Shown here piece by piece: positions 50,667-61,110 of a stretch of 64,000 nucleotides of DNA. How positions within the stretch are numbered: the stretch's first letter is position 1; every line of letters begins with the position of its first letter. Below the pieces are notes generated by a model. It saw nothing but the letters and a program-made list of their open reading frames with translations. It ran no database searches and had not been told where the DNA came from. Position numbers and translations under genes: made by a program. The stretch lies in contig JAQUPF010000005.1 in NCBI GenBank assembly GCA_028716845.1, forward strand, positions 62,001 through 126,000, written 5' to 3'. Source of the DNA: a bacterium. GTDB lineage: Bacteria; Auribacterota; Tritonobacteria; UBA1439.

Positions 50667-53297
50667 TCAGGTCCGGAACTTCCGGACGGCGATGTCCCCG
50701 AGCAGGGCGAGGAGCAGCAGCGCGATGAGACGCCCCGGGGCGCTCCGCCTCGCCGGGACGACCTCGGGCGGGAACGAGAGCGCGTCCGCCGGCGGATTGA
50801 GCAGGCCGCCGGCCGCGGCGGCGAGCGCCCCGAGGAGCCCCTCGTCCGGCCCCGCTACCATGGACTCGGGGCCTCTGTCGGGCGCCGGGGCGCGGCGCAG
50901 GACGGCCGCCTCCTTCCGAACGGTCACCTTCCCCTCCTCGACCCGCTCCACCACGACCATGTCCGCGTCCGCCGGCAGCGCGGCGGTTTCGCCGCCGTAC
51001 GCGTGGGGGGCGGTCTGCCGGAGGCTCACGACGCGCCGCTTCCCCGGGGCGTGCGACGGGACGGAGAGCCGGAACGACACCTCCTCGCCGACGGGGCCGA
51101 ACGTCTCCAGCTCGAGGCGCTCCCTGCCGGCGGCGGCGGGTCCGGCCCGCACGAGGTAGAGGTCGGGCGACCGCTCGCGCATCGCCCACCTGACGACCTG
51201 CGCCCAGAACTTGGCGAACATCCCCCAGCCGACCATCTCCCTCGACCAGCGCGCCTCGACGTCCGACGTGAAGGCGACGGCCCGCCCGAGGCCGTGCCGC
51301 CACCCCGCGAGGATCGGGTCCCGCAGTCCCCGGACGTCGGTGTAGAGCGCCACCTCGGCGCCCCGCTTCGGGGCGGTGATGACGTAGCCGAGGAGGGTCG
51401 GGATCTGCTCGCCGCTGATGCCGGCGAGCATCTCGCTGCCCGGCCCCATCTTCGGCCGGATCGCCTCCTCGACGAGGCCGGACTTCTCGAGGACCCTCCT
51501 CGTGTCCTCGAGCACGATCATCGGCAGCGTCGACGACTCCCGGACGTAGTAGTACTCGCCGCCCGTCCCGAGGGCGAGCGCGCGGAGGAAATCCCTGTCC
51601 GCGTCCCTGCCGATGCCGATCGTGGAGATGCTGACCTCGGAGCGGGAGTACGCCGCCACGAGGCCCCGGTAGTCGTACTCCCTGATGTCGTGCGTCTGCC
51701 CGTCGGTCATGAGGATGACGTGCCTGGCCCTGCCGCGGGCCGCCGCCAGCTGGGAGAGGGCCGCCTCGAGCGCCCCCGCGATGCGGGTGCCCCCCCCCGG
51801 CTCGATCATCCTGATGCGGTCGATGACGGCCGCCTTCCTCGCCCCCACGGCCTCGAGCGGCACGAGGACGGTGTGGAACGAGTCGAACGGGATGATCCCG
51901 ACCATGTCGTCCGGCGAGAGCTGCTTGACGAGCTCCTCGGCGGCCCGGCGGGCGGCGATCATCTTCTCCCCGAAGCCGAACCCCATGCTCCCCGACTTGT
52001 CGATGACGAGGATGATGCAGAGCCGGGCCGCCTTCTCCCGCTCGAACGGCACCGCCCCCTCCATGGAGACGGGGAGCACCTCCTCGACCGGCGTCCGCCG
52101 GTACCCGCCGGGCCCGAAGCTGTCGGCGCCGCCGAGCATCACGAGGCCGCCCCCCTCGTCGCGGACGTAGCGCCGGAGCATCTCCATGCGATCCGTACCG
52201 AGGGCGGCGCGCGGGACGTTCGACAGGACGACGCAGTCGTAGGCGAGGAGGTCGTCGAACGACGCCGGGAACAGCTCGACGCCGCCCACCCGCACCTCGA
52301 TCTCGCGCGTCGAGAGGACCTCGGCGAGGAAGTTCCTCCCCTCCCCCGTCCCGGCCAGGCAGAGGATCCTCGGTCGGTCGACCGCGAGGAGCGGGGCGGC
52401 GAGCGACGTCCCGCCGTCAGCCGCGACCGGGGAGACGGACGCCGTGATCCTGCGGACGCCCGGCGACGCGACGGCGTACGGGAGCTCGAAGGCGTTCGTC
52501 CCGGGCTGGAGGGTGACGGGCCACTCCCTGACGAGCGCCCCGCCGTCTCTGACGGCGAGCGTGGAGGGGACCGGCCGGGCGCCCGCGTTGAAGGCGATGA
52601 TCCGGGCGGTGAACGGCTCCCCGACCCGAATCTCATCGGGGAGATCGAGCCGCCTGAGCGACGCGCCGCCCCCCTCCGCCGCGGGCGGCGAGAGGCAGTC
52701 GATCCTGATGCCGCGGGCGGCGGCGCGGGCCGCGGCGGCGCGGGCGTCGCCGAGGTTCTCGTTGCCGTCGCTCAGGACGACCAGCCGCCTCGGCCCCGCG
52801 GAGGGGAGGGCGAGCGCCGCCCCGTCGATCGCGGAGGAGATGTCGGTCGCGTCGGTCGCGAGGCCGCCGTCGAACCGGTCGCCGGGCAGGTCGCGGGAGA
52901 GGGGGCGGTTCATCCGGGATCCCCGCGCGAAGAAGATGACGCCCTTCTGCGCATCCGGTCCGGCGCCTTCGAGGATCTCCGCCGCCCGCTCCCGCGCCCA
53001 CGCCTTCCCCTCCTCGCCCATGCTGTCGGAGACGTCCAGCGCCGCGATGACCGCGCCCGGCCTCGTCTCCTCGACCGTCACGCCCGCCCCCGCGAGGAGC
53101 AGGACGGCGAGGAGGAGCACGGCCGTCCGCAGGGCGGCGGCGGCGGCGACCGAGACCGCCGCCCCGCGCCGGGCGGCGACGGCGCCCGCCGCCCAGACGA
53201 GAGGGGCGAGCCAGAGGAGCCGCAGGAATCCGGGGCGGGAGAACTCGACCCCCCACCCCGCCGCGATCCGCTGGATGATTGCCGCGATATCGGTCAT
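50667..53297 (-). CDS. VWA-domain membrane protein (BatB/C-like) with glutamine-amidotransferase-like domain
   Basis: An 876-residue protein. N-terminal two helices, a first VWA-like domain (VIAALDVSDSMGEEG, MIDAS DxSxS), a Rossmann/class-I-amidotransferase-like region (about 310-400: YDCVVLSNVPRAALG ... GGGLVMLGGADSFGPGGYRRTP), a second VWA domain (CIILVIDKSGSMGFG, MTDGQTHDI), a long beta-rich part and a C-terminal helix (LIALLLLALLGDIAVRKF). It is the fourth gene of a MoxR operon. Such proteins are thought to act with AAA ATPases in envelope stress or metal insertion. Overlaps the BatA-like gene by ATGA. Confidence 0.85.
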   Translation of the reverse strand: MTDIAAIIQRIAAGWGVEFSRPGFLRLLWLAPLVWAAGAVAARRGAAVSVAAAAALRTAVLLLAVLLLAGAGVTVEETRPGAVIAALDVSDSMGEEGKAWARERAAEILEGAGPDAQKGVIFFARGSRMNRPLSRDLPGDRFDGGLATDATDISSAIDGAALALPSAGPRRLVVLSDGNENLGDARAAAARAAARGIRIDCLSPPAAEGGGASLRRLDLPDEIRVGEPFTARIIAFNAGARPVPSTLAVRDGGALVREWPVTLQPGTNAFELPYAVASPGVRRITASVSPVAADGGTSLAAPLLAVDRPRILCLAGTGEGRNFLAEVLSTREIEVRVGGVELFPASFDDLLAYDCVVLSNVPRAALGTDRMEMLRRYVRDEGGGLVMLGGADSFGPGGYRRTPVEEVLPVSMEGAVPFEREKAARLCIILVIDKSGSMGFGFGEKMIAARRAAEELVKQLSPDDMVGIIPFDSFHTVLVPLEAVGARKAAVIDRIRMIEPGGGTRIAGALEAALSQLAAARGRARHVILMTDGQTHDIREYDYRGLVAAYSRSEVSISTIGIGRDADRDFLRALALGTGGEYYYVRESSTLPMIVLEDTRRVLEKSGLVEEAIRPKMGPGSEMLAGISGEQIPTLLGYVITAPKRGAEVALYTDVRGLRDPILAGWRHGLGRAVAFTSDVEARWSREMVGWGMFAKFWAQVVRWAMRERSPDLYLVRAGPAAAGRERLELETFGPVGEEVSFRLSVPSHAPGKRRVVSLRQTAPHAYGGETAALPADADMVVVERVEEGKVTVRKEAAVLRRAPAPDRGPESMVAGPDEGLLGALAAAAGGLLNPPADALSFPPEVVPARRSAPGRLIALLLLALLGDIAVRKFRT

Positions 53298-55231
53298 TCG
53301 TCCCCCGCGGCGCTCCCGGCGGCCGCCGTCTCATCCTCCCCGGGCCGGCCGGCGCGCGCCGCGCGCGCCGCCCAGAGGATCCACTCGATCCCGAGAACCG
53401 CGCCGGCGAGGAGGAGGAAGAGGGCGCTCCGGTCGGGCGGCGCCGCGTCGGGGGGCGGCCCCGCCGCCAGCACCGCCGCGAGCGCCGCCCTGTCCTCGCC
53501 CTCGGGGTCGGCGCGCAGGTCCGATTCCGTCCGGTCGCAGAGGTTCGCCACGAATTCCCGCGAGACGGCGCCGCCGCTCAGCACGTAGCGGCCCGCCTCC
53601 TCGGTCGCGCCGAAGACGATCGGCCCGCCGGGCTCCGCGGGCACGATCTCCCGGCGCCCCCCCGGCGTGACGACCGTGTACCGCCCCGGCCCGCCGGGGG
53701 GGGCGAGCGTCCTGTAGGCCTCGCCGGTCCGCACCCCGTCCGCGTCCCCGGCGCCGAGCCACCGGAGGACGTTCAGGAAGAGGATGAGGAGGGGGAGCGA
53801 CTCCCCCTCGCCGAGCCGGGCGTCGCACAGGTCGAAACTCATGACCGCCGCCCGGCGGCCCTCCGTCTCGCCGCAGACGACGAGCGGGACGTCGCCGCGC
53901 GTCGTCGCGGAGATGACCACCGGCCGGGCCCAGGCGGGCGTCTCGATGATCCTCGATCCACCGAGGGGCACCGCATGGAGGCCGCGCAGGTTCCTCCCGA
54001 CCGGGTGCGACTCGTCCCAGTCGAGGAAGGAGAGCCCCGTCACCCACTCCCCGGTGACGCGCAGCATCCTGCTCCGCACCGGCGGGCAGATGACGAGGAC
54101 GTTCGTCGGGGGATGCCGCTCCGGCTCGCAGCGGTGGAAGATCGCCACCTGCGCCCGCTCGAGGTCCGCCGACGCGTACGAGGCGGGCGAGTGCACGTCG
54201 AGGGCAAGGCGGGGGATCGCGGCGGCGAGCGCGCGCATGCGGGCCGCGCAGGCATCGTCCCTCGTGACGAGCGCGATCCGCGAGATGCGCCCGCCGGCGA
54301 GGATCGCCCAGGCGGTGTTGTCGACGGGGAGGGCGTCAGTCGGCTCGAGCGAGATCCTGAGGAGGCCCTCCGGGAACCGCTCCCCGGCGCGCGTGGTGAG
54401 CGACCCGCCCGGCGCGAGGCGCACCGGCCGGGAGCCGACCTCCCGCCCGCCGGCGTCCGCCCTGAGCGTCCCCGAGAAGGGGGCGTCCGAGAAGTTCTCC
54501 ACCGTCACGTAGGCCGAGACCCCCTCGCCGGCGGCGAACGGGTCCCCGTACACCGCGACGCCCGTGATGGCGGCGTTCGCCTTCGGCGACCCGACGCGCC
54601 AGAGGCGCGCGGGGCCGCCGCCGGCGGGGAGGCCGAGCGAGGCGGCGCTCCGGTCGGTGAGGATGTGGACCTCGCCCGCCTCATCCTCCCCCTCCCGGAG
54701 GAGGGCGAACGCCGTCTCGACGGCGGGCGCCATGCGGTCCGGCGTGTCGGCGGCCTCGAGGCCGCCGATCAGCCGGGCGAGCGCCGACGCGTCCGCCTCG
54801 CCGGCGGCGACGACGCGCGGGGCCGCGCCGGAGACGATGACCGTCGCGCGGTCGGCCGGCCCGAGGCCGCGGACGATCCGGAGCGCCCGCTGCCGGGCGA
54901 GCTCCCATCGGGTCGCGCCCCCCTCGACCGCCTGCATGCTCGCCGACCGGTCGAGGACGAGGACGAGGTGCCGGCCGCGCGCCGCCGCGGCGGCGCTCCG
55001 CCAGTAGGGGCGGCAGGCGGCGGCGGCCAGGGCCAGCAGGGCGGCGAGCTGGAGGATGAAGAGCAGGTCCGCCCGGAAGAGGCTCGAGCGGACGACGCTC
55101 TCCCGGAGGAGCCGCCAGGGGATGATGCTCGAGATCTCGACCCGCCGCCGACGCCGGCTGAAGGAGTAGATGAGGACGAGCGCCGGGATCGAGAGGAGGG
55201 AGAGAAGGCCGAAGAGATTGGCGATGCCCAT
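53294..55231 (-). CDS. BatA-like VWA membrane protein
   Basis: A 645-residue protein. Two N-terminal helices (FGLLSLLSIPALVLIYSF; LLFILQLAALLALAAAACRPYW), a VWA domain (LVLVLDRSASMQAVEGG, MIDAS DxSxS, ILTDRSAASLG), a beta-rich middle and a C-terminal helix (LFLLLAGAVLGIEWILW). This is the BatA/DUF4159-like arrangement. Overlapping ATGA with the next VWA gene and 18 bases from DUF58. Confidence 0.85.
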   Translation of the reverse strand: MGIANLFGLLSLLSIPALVLIYSFSRRRRRVEISSIIPWRLLRESVVRSSLFRADLLFILQLAALLALAAAACRPYWRSAAAAARGRHLVLVLDRSASMQAVEGGATRWELARQRALRIVRGLGPADRATVIVSGAAPRVVAAGEADASALARLIGGLEAADTPDRMAPAVETAFALLREGEDEAGEVHILTDRSAASLGLPAGGGPARLWRVGSPKANAAITGVAVYGDPFAAGEGVSAYVTVENFSDAPFSGTLRADAGGREVGSRPVRLAPGGSLTTRAGERFPEGLLRISLEPTDALPVDNTAWAILAGGRISRIALVTRDDACAARMRALAAAIPRLALDVHSPASYASADLERAQVAIFHRCEPERHPPTNVLVICPPVRSRMLRVTGEWVTGLSFLDWDESHPVGRNLRGLHAVPLGGSRIIETPAWARPVVISATTRGDVPLVVCGETEGRRAAVMSFDLCDARLGEGESLPLLILFLNVLRWLGAGDADGVRTGEAYRTLAPPGGPGRYTVVTPGGRREIVPAEPGGPIVFGATEEAGRYVLSGGAVSREFVANLCDRTESDLRADPEGEDRAALAAVLAAGPPPDAAPPDRSALFLLLAGAVLGIEWILWAARAARAGRPGEDETAAAGSAAGDE

Positions 55232-55249
55232 GTCGCCCCGGGCCCTTTC

Positions 55250-56173
55250 CTACTTGATGATGCCGAGGCGCGGCAGCTCCCGGAGGACGAACGACTCGAG
55301 GTCCCCGTCGGTGAGCGCGAGCGCGTGGATGATCCTGTTCGCCCGGCAGAACCGCCGGAGGTCGCCGATATGCTCCTCGAGCGCCGCCGCGTACCGCCGC
55401 CGCACGGCGGGGGTGACGGAGATCATCCTGCTCTCCCTCGTCTCGACGTCCACCACCTCCGCCGAGGAGAGGTCGCGGAACGGGTCCATCTCCCCGGGGC
55501 CGAGGACCTGGATGACCTTCACGTCGTAGTTGAGGAAGCGGAGGAGGTTGAGGCCGCGGCGGCGGCCCTCCGGGTCGAACAGGAAATCGGAGAGGACGAT
55601 GAAGACGCCGCGGTGTCCCCTCGTGATGCTCGTGTAGCGCTGGAGGTAGCCCGCGAAATCGGTGCCCCCGCCCGGCCTGATGCCGAACAGGTAGTCGCTC
55701 ACGCTGAAGATGCCGCTCCGCCTCGTGAAGAACGGCGTGCCGTTGATGAAGGAGGTGTCGCTGAGCCGGTCCGAGGTCTCCAGGTCGGAGAAGGCGGCCA
55801 CCTTGACGGCGCTGTGGGTGGTGAGGCCGACGTAGCTCAGGGCGAGGGCGAGGTTCCGGGCGTAGCCGAACTTGCCGTCCCGCTCCGGGTAGAGCATGGA
55901 GCGGCTCGCGTCGAGGAGCACGTGGATGGAGAAATCGATGTCCTCCCTGAACGTCTTGAGGTAGAGGCGCTCGGTGCGGCCGTAGATGTTCCAGTCGATA
56001 TGGCGGATGTCGTCGCCGGGGAAGTACTTGCGGTAATCGGCGAACTCGATGCTCGTGCCGCTGATGTTGGAGAGGCGGTCGCCCTTCCGCGCTGTGCGGA
56101 ACTCCTTCATGCTCGCGATGCAGAGCGCCTCGAGCCGGCGCAGGAAATCGGGCGTGAAGATCTGCGTGAGCAT
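55250..56173 (-). CDS. DUF58 protein
   Basis: A 307-residue DUF58/YeaD-like protein. Core motif RKGDRLSNISGTSIEFADYRKYFPGDDIRHIDWNIYGRTERLYLKTF, followed by a VWA-like part (IHVLLDASRSMLY, FIVLSDFLFDPEG). DUF58 proteins act with MoxR ATPases. The gene is 19 bases from moxR. Confidence 0.93.
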   Translation of the reverse strand: MLTQIFTPDFLRRLEALCIASMKEFRTARKGDRLSNISGTSIEFADYRKYFPGDDIRHIDWNIYGRTERLYLKTFREDIDFSIHVLLDASRSMLYPERDGKFGYARNLALALSYVGLTTHSAVKVAAFSDLETSDRLSDTSFINGTPFFTRRSGIFSVSDYLFGIRPGGGTDFAGYLQRYTSITRGHRGVFIVLSDFLFDPEGRRRGLNLLRFLNYDVKVIQVLGPGEMDPFRDLSSAEVVDVETRESRMISVTPAVRRRYAAALEEHIGDLRRFCRANRIIHALALTDGDLESFVLRELPRLGIIK

Positions 56174-56192
56174 GGGGTGCCCCCGGGACGCG

Positions 56193-57242
<1,050 letters not shown>

Positions 57243-57332
57243 GGAAGATCCTTTCCCCTGCGGGCGATGATTATAGCCGGCGGGCACGCGGAGAACACGG
57301 GGAATAATCGGGGCTCGCCGGCCGCCCGCCGG

Positions 57333-59561
57333 TCATTCCGCGCCTCCGGCGTTGAGGTTCCTGATGATGTGCCGGTATTCGGGCGGGACCGGGATCCTCC
57401 CGACGGCGTCCTCCCCGGCCTGCTCGGCGGAGAGCCGCGCGTCCGGATCGACGGCGGTGACCGGCCGCCGGTCGGCCGCGCCCTCCCCGCCGTCCGAGGG
57501 CGAGAGCGTGAGGCGCCTCGTGGGCCGTCCCGTCTCCTCCTCGCCCGTGAGCTTGATGTACACCTTCTCCGTCATCCCCGCCGGGGGCTCGATCGGAGCG
57601 GGAGCCGTGCGGGGATCGTGCATCCCGCCGCCCGGCGCGGGCGCCGTTTTCAGATCCGCCGTCTCCCCCTTCTCCGGCTTTCCATCGGTCTCCTTCGCCG
57701 TCTCGCCCTCTCTCCCCTTCCCCGCGTCGCCGGAAGCCGCATCCTCCGTGGCGGCGTCCCCTCCCTCCCGTGCCGCCGCTTCCTCGGCCGAGGCCTCTCC
57801 CGCCGTGGAACCACCCTGCCGCATCGTCCCGGCGTCGCCGGCGCCCGCCTGCGGCACCGGTATCGCCGCCTCTCCATGCTCCATTCCGGACTCCCGGCTC
57901 CCCGGCCGGCTGCCCGAGGCCTTGTCGGGCATTCCCGCCGTTCCCCGGTCCGACTCTCCGGTCTTCTCTCCCCTCTCCGCCCCGACCTCTCCCCCCTTCG
58001 CCATATCGCCGGCCGTCTTCTCCCCGACAGCCTTCTCACCGGCCGCCGCGCCGCTCGAGGCGCCCTCGCCCGCAGCCTTCTCGCCGGCCCCCGTTTCGCC
58101 GGCTGCACGCTCGCCGGCCGCCTTCTCACCGGCCGCCTTCTCGCCGGCCCCCCGTTCGCCGGCGGCACGCTCACCGGCCGCCATATCGCCGGCCGCCTTC
58201 TCACCGGCCGCCGCGACGCCCGAGGCGCCCTCGCCCGCCGCTTTCTCCCCGGCCCTCGGTTCGCCGGCGGCACGCTCACCGGCCGCCATATCGCCGGCCG
58301 TCTTCTCGCCGGCCCCCGGTTCGCCGGCTGCACGCTCGCCGGCCGCCTTCTCACCGGCCGCCTTCTCCCCGGCCGCCGCGCCGGCGGAGGCCGCCGCGCC
58401 ACCCGCCGTGTCCCCGCTTCCCCGCTTCCCCTCGTCGCCGGCCGCCGCGCCGGCGGAGGCCGCACCCGCGCCGCCGCCCGCCTGTTCCTCTCCGGACGGC
58501 TCACCGCCGGCACCCGCCGAGAGCGATCCGAGACTCCCGCCGCCCCCGGGAGACATCTCGCCGGCGCGCAGTCCCTCGTCGCTCCGCTCGCCGCGCCCCG
58601 GGTCGGGATCACCGCTCGCCGCGTCGCCGCTTTCCCCCGTCGCCGCGCCTTCGGCGGCACTCTCGCCGCCTCGTCCCTTCTCCGCTTCCGCCGCCCGCTC
58701 ACCGTTCGCCGCGTCGCCCTGCCGCCTCTCAGCGGAGTCCCCCTCCCGCTCCCCCGCCGAGCCCTCGTCCGACGCGTCCGCGCCTCCCCGCGTCCCCGCG
58801 GGTTCGGCCGCCCCCTCGCCGCCGAGCCGATCGAGCTCCTGCGAAATCCCCTGGATCGTCTGGAGCAGCTCCTGCCGCATCTTCGCCATCTGCCGGGAGT
58901 CCTTGTACCGCTCGGGCTCCGGCTCGGCCCCGGCCCGCTCCCGTTCCGGCGTCGGCGTCGGAACGCCGGGCTCGTCCTCCTCCTCCGCCAGCGCCATTTG
59001 CTCCTCCCCGGGCGGTGCGGTCTCATCCCTGAGGCCGGTCGTCCCGATCGAGAGATCGAGGATGAGCGCCAGGATGACGGCGAGGGCCGCGAACGCGGAC
59101 GGCGGGACGCGGTGAGGAAGGATCGCCCGGATCCTCGAATCGTCCAGTTCGGAGACGATGTCCCGGGCGAGCCGCTCGTAGAGGCGCGGCTTGACGGGGT
59201 GCGCGGCGTACTCCCGGAAGGTGACGAGGCGCTGCTTGAGATTCATCTCCCCGTCGATGAGCGCGGCGGCGGCGCCCCTGCCGGTCCAGCGCCGGCGCGC
59301 CCGGAGGAGCCGGAAGACCGCCCCGCAGACGGGAACGGCGACGAGGGCCGCCGCGGCCGCCGGGGAGAGCCGGTCGAGGCGGGCGAGGACGTACCCGACG
59401 AACAGGGCGCCGAGCGAAACCGCCGCGATATCGGAGACCGCGGCCTCCAGGCGGAGGAGGTTCGCCCGCCGCCGGACGCGCTCGAGCCTCCGCTCGACGA
59501 TCTCCTCCGGCGGGAGGGGGTCGGCAAGGGGGCCGGTCGCGGTATGGGGAGGCGTCTTCAT
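57333..59561 (-). CDS. Bat-operon membrane protein with AAGEK-type low-complexity repeats
   Basis: A 742-residue protein. N-terminal cytoplasmic part, two or three helices (about 40-100 and 150-170), a helical region with YKDSRQMAKMRQELLQTIQ, then a long disordered part dominated by five-residue units (AAGEK, AAGER, TAGDM, GAGEP) at residues about 370-510, and a C-terminal motif-rich tail (KLTGEEETGRPTRRLTLSPSD ... QAGEDAVGRIPVPPEYRHIIRNLN). The short C-terminal tail resembles that of DUF4175-like or Bat-associated proteins. Its closest neighbour is moxR. Function unknown. Confidence 0.75.
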   Translation of the reverse strand: MKTPPHTATGPLADPLPPEEIVERRLERVRRRANLLRLEAAVSDIAAVSLGALFVGYVLARLDRLSPAAAAALVAVPVCGAVFRLLRARRRWTGRGAAAALIDGEMNLKQRLVTFREYAAHPVKPRLYERLARDIVSELDDSRIRAILPHRVPPSAFAALAVILALILDLSIGTTGLRDETAPPGEEQMALAEEEDEPGVPTPTPERERAGAEPEPERYKDSRQMAKMRQELLQTIQGISQELDRLGGEGAAEPAGTRGGADASDEGSAGEREGDSAERRQGDAANGERAAEAEKGRGGESAAEGAATGESGDAASGDPDPGRGERSDEGLRAGEMSPGGGGSLGSLSAGAGGEPSGEEQAGGGAGAASAGAAAGDEGKRGSGDTAGGAAASAGAAAGEKAAGEKAAGERAAGEPGAGEKTAGDMAAGERAAGEPRAGEKAAGEGASGVAAAGEKAAGDMAAGERAAGERGAGEKAAGEKAAGERAAGETGAGEKAAGEGASSGAAAGEKAVGEKTAGDMAKGGEVGAERGEKTGESDRGTAGMPDKASGSRPGSRESGMEHGEAAIPVPQAGAGDAGTMRQGGSTAGEASAEEAAAREGGDAATEDAASGDAGKGREGETAKETDGKPEKGETADLKTAPAPGGGMHDPRTAPAPIEPPAGMTEKVYIKLTGEEETGRPTRRLTLSPSDGGEGAADRRPVTAVDPDARLSAEQAGEDAVGRIPVPPEYRHIIRNLNAGGAE
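58015..58440 (-). repeat. 15-bp coding minisatellite (AAGEK/AAGER units)
   Basis: About 27 imperfect copies of a 15-base unit encode AAGEK-like pentapeptides, with larger blocks (about 60-70 residues) repeated twice. Prone to slippage, so copy number in the assembly may be inexact. Confidence 0.85.
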
Positions 59562-59598
59562 GGATGCATGGCGCGCGGGGCCGCCGCGGCGCGAGGGT

Positions 59599-60117
59599 TC
59601 AGGGGGCGCGGGAGGCGCCCGCGCGCGGTTCCTCGATCCAGACTTTCTCTTCCTCCTCCACCCAGTAGCCGGCCGGGATCACGCGCTCCTCGAAGTGGGC
59701 GGGGATGAGCTTCCCGTCCACGACCTTCTCCTCGACCCAGACGCGCCTCTTCTGCGAGGTATCGACCCACTTGGGCCGCCGGGCGATCTCCCACCTGCCG
59801 GGGCCCTTCCCCGCGATCGGGTCGGCGACGGAGAGCATGTCCTGCTGGACCCCCTGGAGGAGCTCCCGCTCGACCTTCTTCCGCTGGTAGTTCTCCATCT
59901 GCGAGCCGGCGAGACCGCCGCCGAGTCCGCCGAGGCCCGCGCCGATGAGGACCCCCTCCGTCACGTGGCCGGTGGCGGCGCCGATGGCGACGCCCGCGCC
60001 CGCTCCCAGGACAGTCCCCACGGCGGCGAAATTGCGCGTGTTGGCGAAATCCGCGCACCCCGCGACGGCCGTGCACGAGGCGAGCAGCATCCCGATCGCC
60101 GTCCTCCGCTTCACCAT
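59599..60117 (-). CDS. Glycine-zipper lipoprotein
   Basis: A 172-residue lipoprotein. Lipobox LLASCTAVAGC (about residue 21), two glycine-zipper stretches (VGTVLGAGAGVAIGAATG, LIGAGLGGLGGGLAGSQ) and a charged C-terminus with repeated W-V motifs (WVDTSQKRRVWVEEKVVDG ... AGYWVEEEEKVWIEE). Probably an outer-membrane or envelope structural protein. ATG 60117 follows CGGAGG; the TGC-TATAAT element is at 60140-60148. It lies 37 bases before the Bat-operon repeat gene. Confidence 0.75.
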   Translation of the reverse strand: MVKRRTAIGMLLASCTAVAGCADFANTRNFAAVGTVLGAGAGVAIGAATGHVTEGVLIGAGLGGLGGGLAGSQMENYQRKKVERELLQGVQQDMLSVADPIAGKGPGRWEIARRPKWVDTSQKRRVWVEEKVVDGKLIPAHFEERVIPAGYWVEEEEKVWIEEPRAGASRAP

Positions 60118-60420
60118 GCCCGTCCTCCGGACCGCACCCATTATAGCACATCCCCCCCGCCGCCCCCCCGCATCTCCGATGGCATCCTTCCCCGGAAATG
60201 CATAAGGCGGCAACGGTATTCACAGAGGGCACAGGGAAAGGCAGAGGACACCGTGCCGGGACATCTCACGTTTCGACAACATGACGGGGATCTTCTCTCT
60301 GTGCCCCCTGTGCCCGCTCTGTAATCTTTAGGGCAGGAATTGAAACTTTTCCAGGAAACCGGGGGAAGTCCGGCGCATCCCCGTCTGGCGCGCGGGCGGA
60401 AGATCGTGTATCATCGGCGC
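60118..60420. other. Gene-free spacer with inverted repeat and two divergent promoters
   Basis: No gene is supported. It holds the TATAAT of the glycine-zipper gene (60140-60145, minus), an imperfect inverted repeat of GCAC(A)GGG-like blocks ('CACAGAGGGCACAGGG' at about 60222 and 'CTCTGTGCCCCCTGTGCCC' at about 60295-60314), and TATCAT at 60409-60414 on the plus strand for the next gene. Confidence 0.6.
60409..60414 (+). promoter_or_regulatory. TATCAT -10 element, six bases before the TMEM175-like ATG
   Basis: TATCAT is preceded by GTG and followed by CGGCGC and then ATG 60421. No ribosome-binding site is present between them. Confidence 0.5.
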
Positions 60421-61110
60421 ATGGCCGCCCGGCATCCCGACTCGACGCGCTTCCTGATGACCGCCCACCGCCTCCAGGCGCTCACCGACGGCATCTTCGC
60501 CATCGCCATGACGCTCCTCGTCCTCGCCATCGACCTGCCCGGCAAGGGGAGGGACCACATCCACCTCGGCCTCCCGGGCTTCCTCGCCCGGCATGTCCAG
60601 GATTTCTTCAACTACGCCCTCGGCTTCGTCCTGCTCGCGATCTTCTGGCTCATCCACCACCAGCAGTTCCACTTCATCAGGGGGGTCGACCGGGTGCTTA
60701 TCTGGATCAACATCTTCATGCTCATGGCCGTCGGCGTCGTCCCGTTCACGACGTCGCTCGTCGGCAACTACCCCGCCGAGACGCTCGCGGAGTTCATCTT
60801 CGCGGTGAACATGTTCGTCATCGGCGCGCTCTTCTTCTGGAACTGGGCCTACGCCTCGAAGGGGCGCCGGCTCGTGGACCCGCAGATGAGCGAGGCGCAC
60901 GTGCGCGCCATCAGGAACAGGGGGCTCGTCCTGCCGTGCGTCTCGATCGTCGCCGCCGCGCTCTCGACGGTGGGGCCGCTCCTCGCCTCGTACTCCTACC
61001 TCGCCGCCCCGGTCATCCTCTTCCTCCGCCCGTTCGACACCCGCCGCGGGGCCGCCGGAAGCCGCGCGGGCGCCGGCGCGGCGCCCACGGCGGGTGGGGA
61101 GGATGGGTGA
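60421..61110 (+). CDS. TMEM175-family potassium channel-like protein (DUF1211)
   Basis: A 229-residue membrane protein with about six helices. The TMEM175 signature is RLQALTDGIFAIAMTLLVLAIDLP (RxxxxxDGxFAIAxTLLVL), then NYALGFVLLAIFWLIHHQQFHFI and FMLMAVGVVPFTTSLVGNYP. Bacterial members conduct K+ weakly. Six bases separate TATCAT from ATG 60421. The last residues overlap the next gene by GTGA. Confidence 0.88.
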   Translation: MAARHPDSTRFLMTAHRLQALTDGIFAIAMTLLVLAIDLPGKGRDHIHLGLPGFLARHVQDFFNYALGFVLLAIFWLIHHQQFHFIRGVDRVLIWINIFMLMAVGVVPFTTSLVGNYPAETLAEFIFAVNMFVIGALFFWNWAYASKGRRLVDPQMSEAHVRAIRNRGLVLPCVSIVAAALSTVGPLLASYSYLAAPVILFLRPFDTRRGAAGSRAGAGAAPTAGGEDG

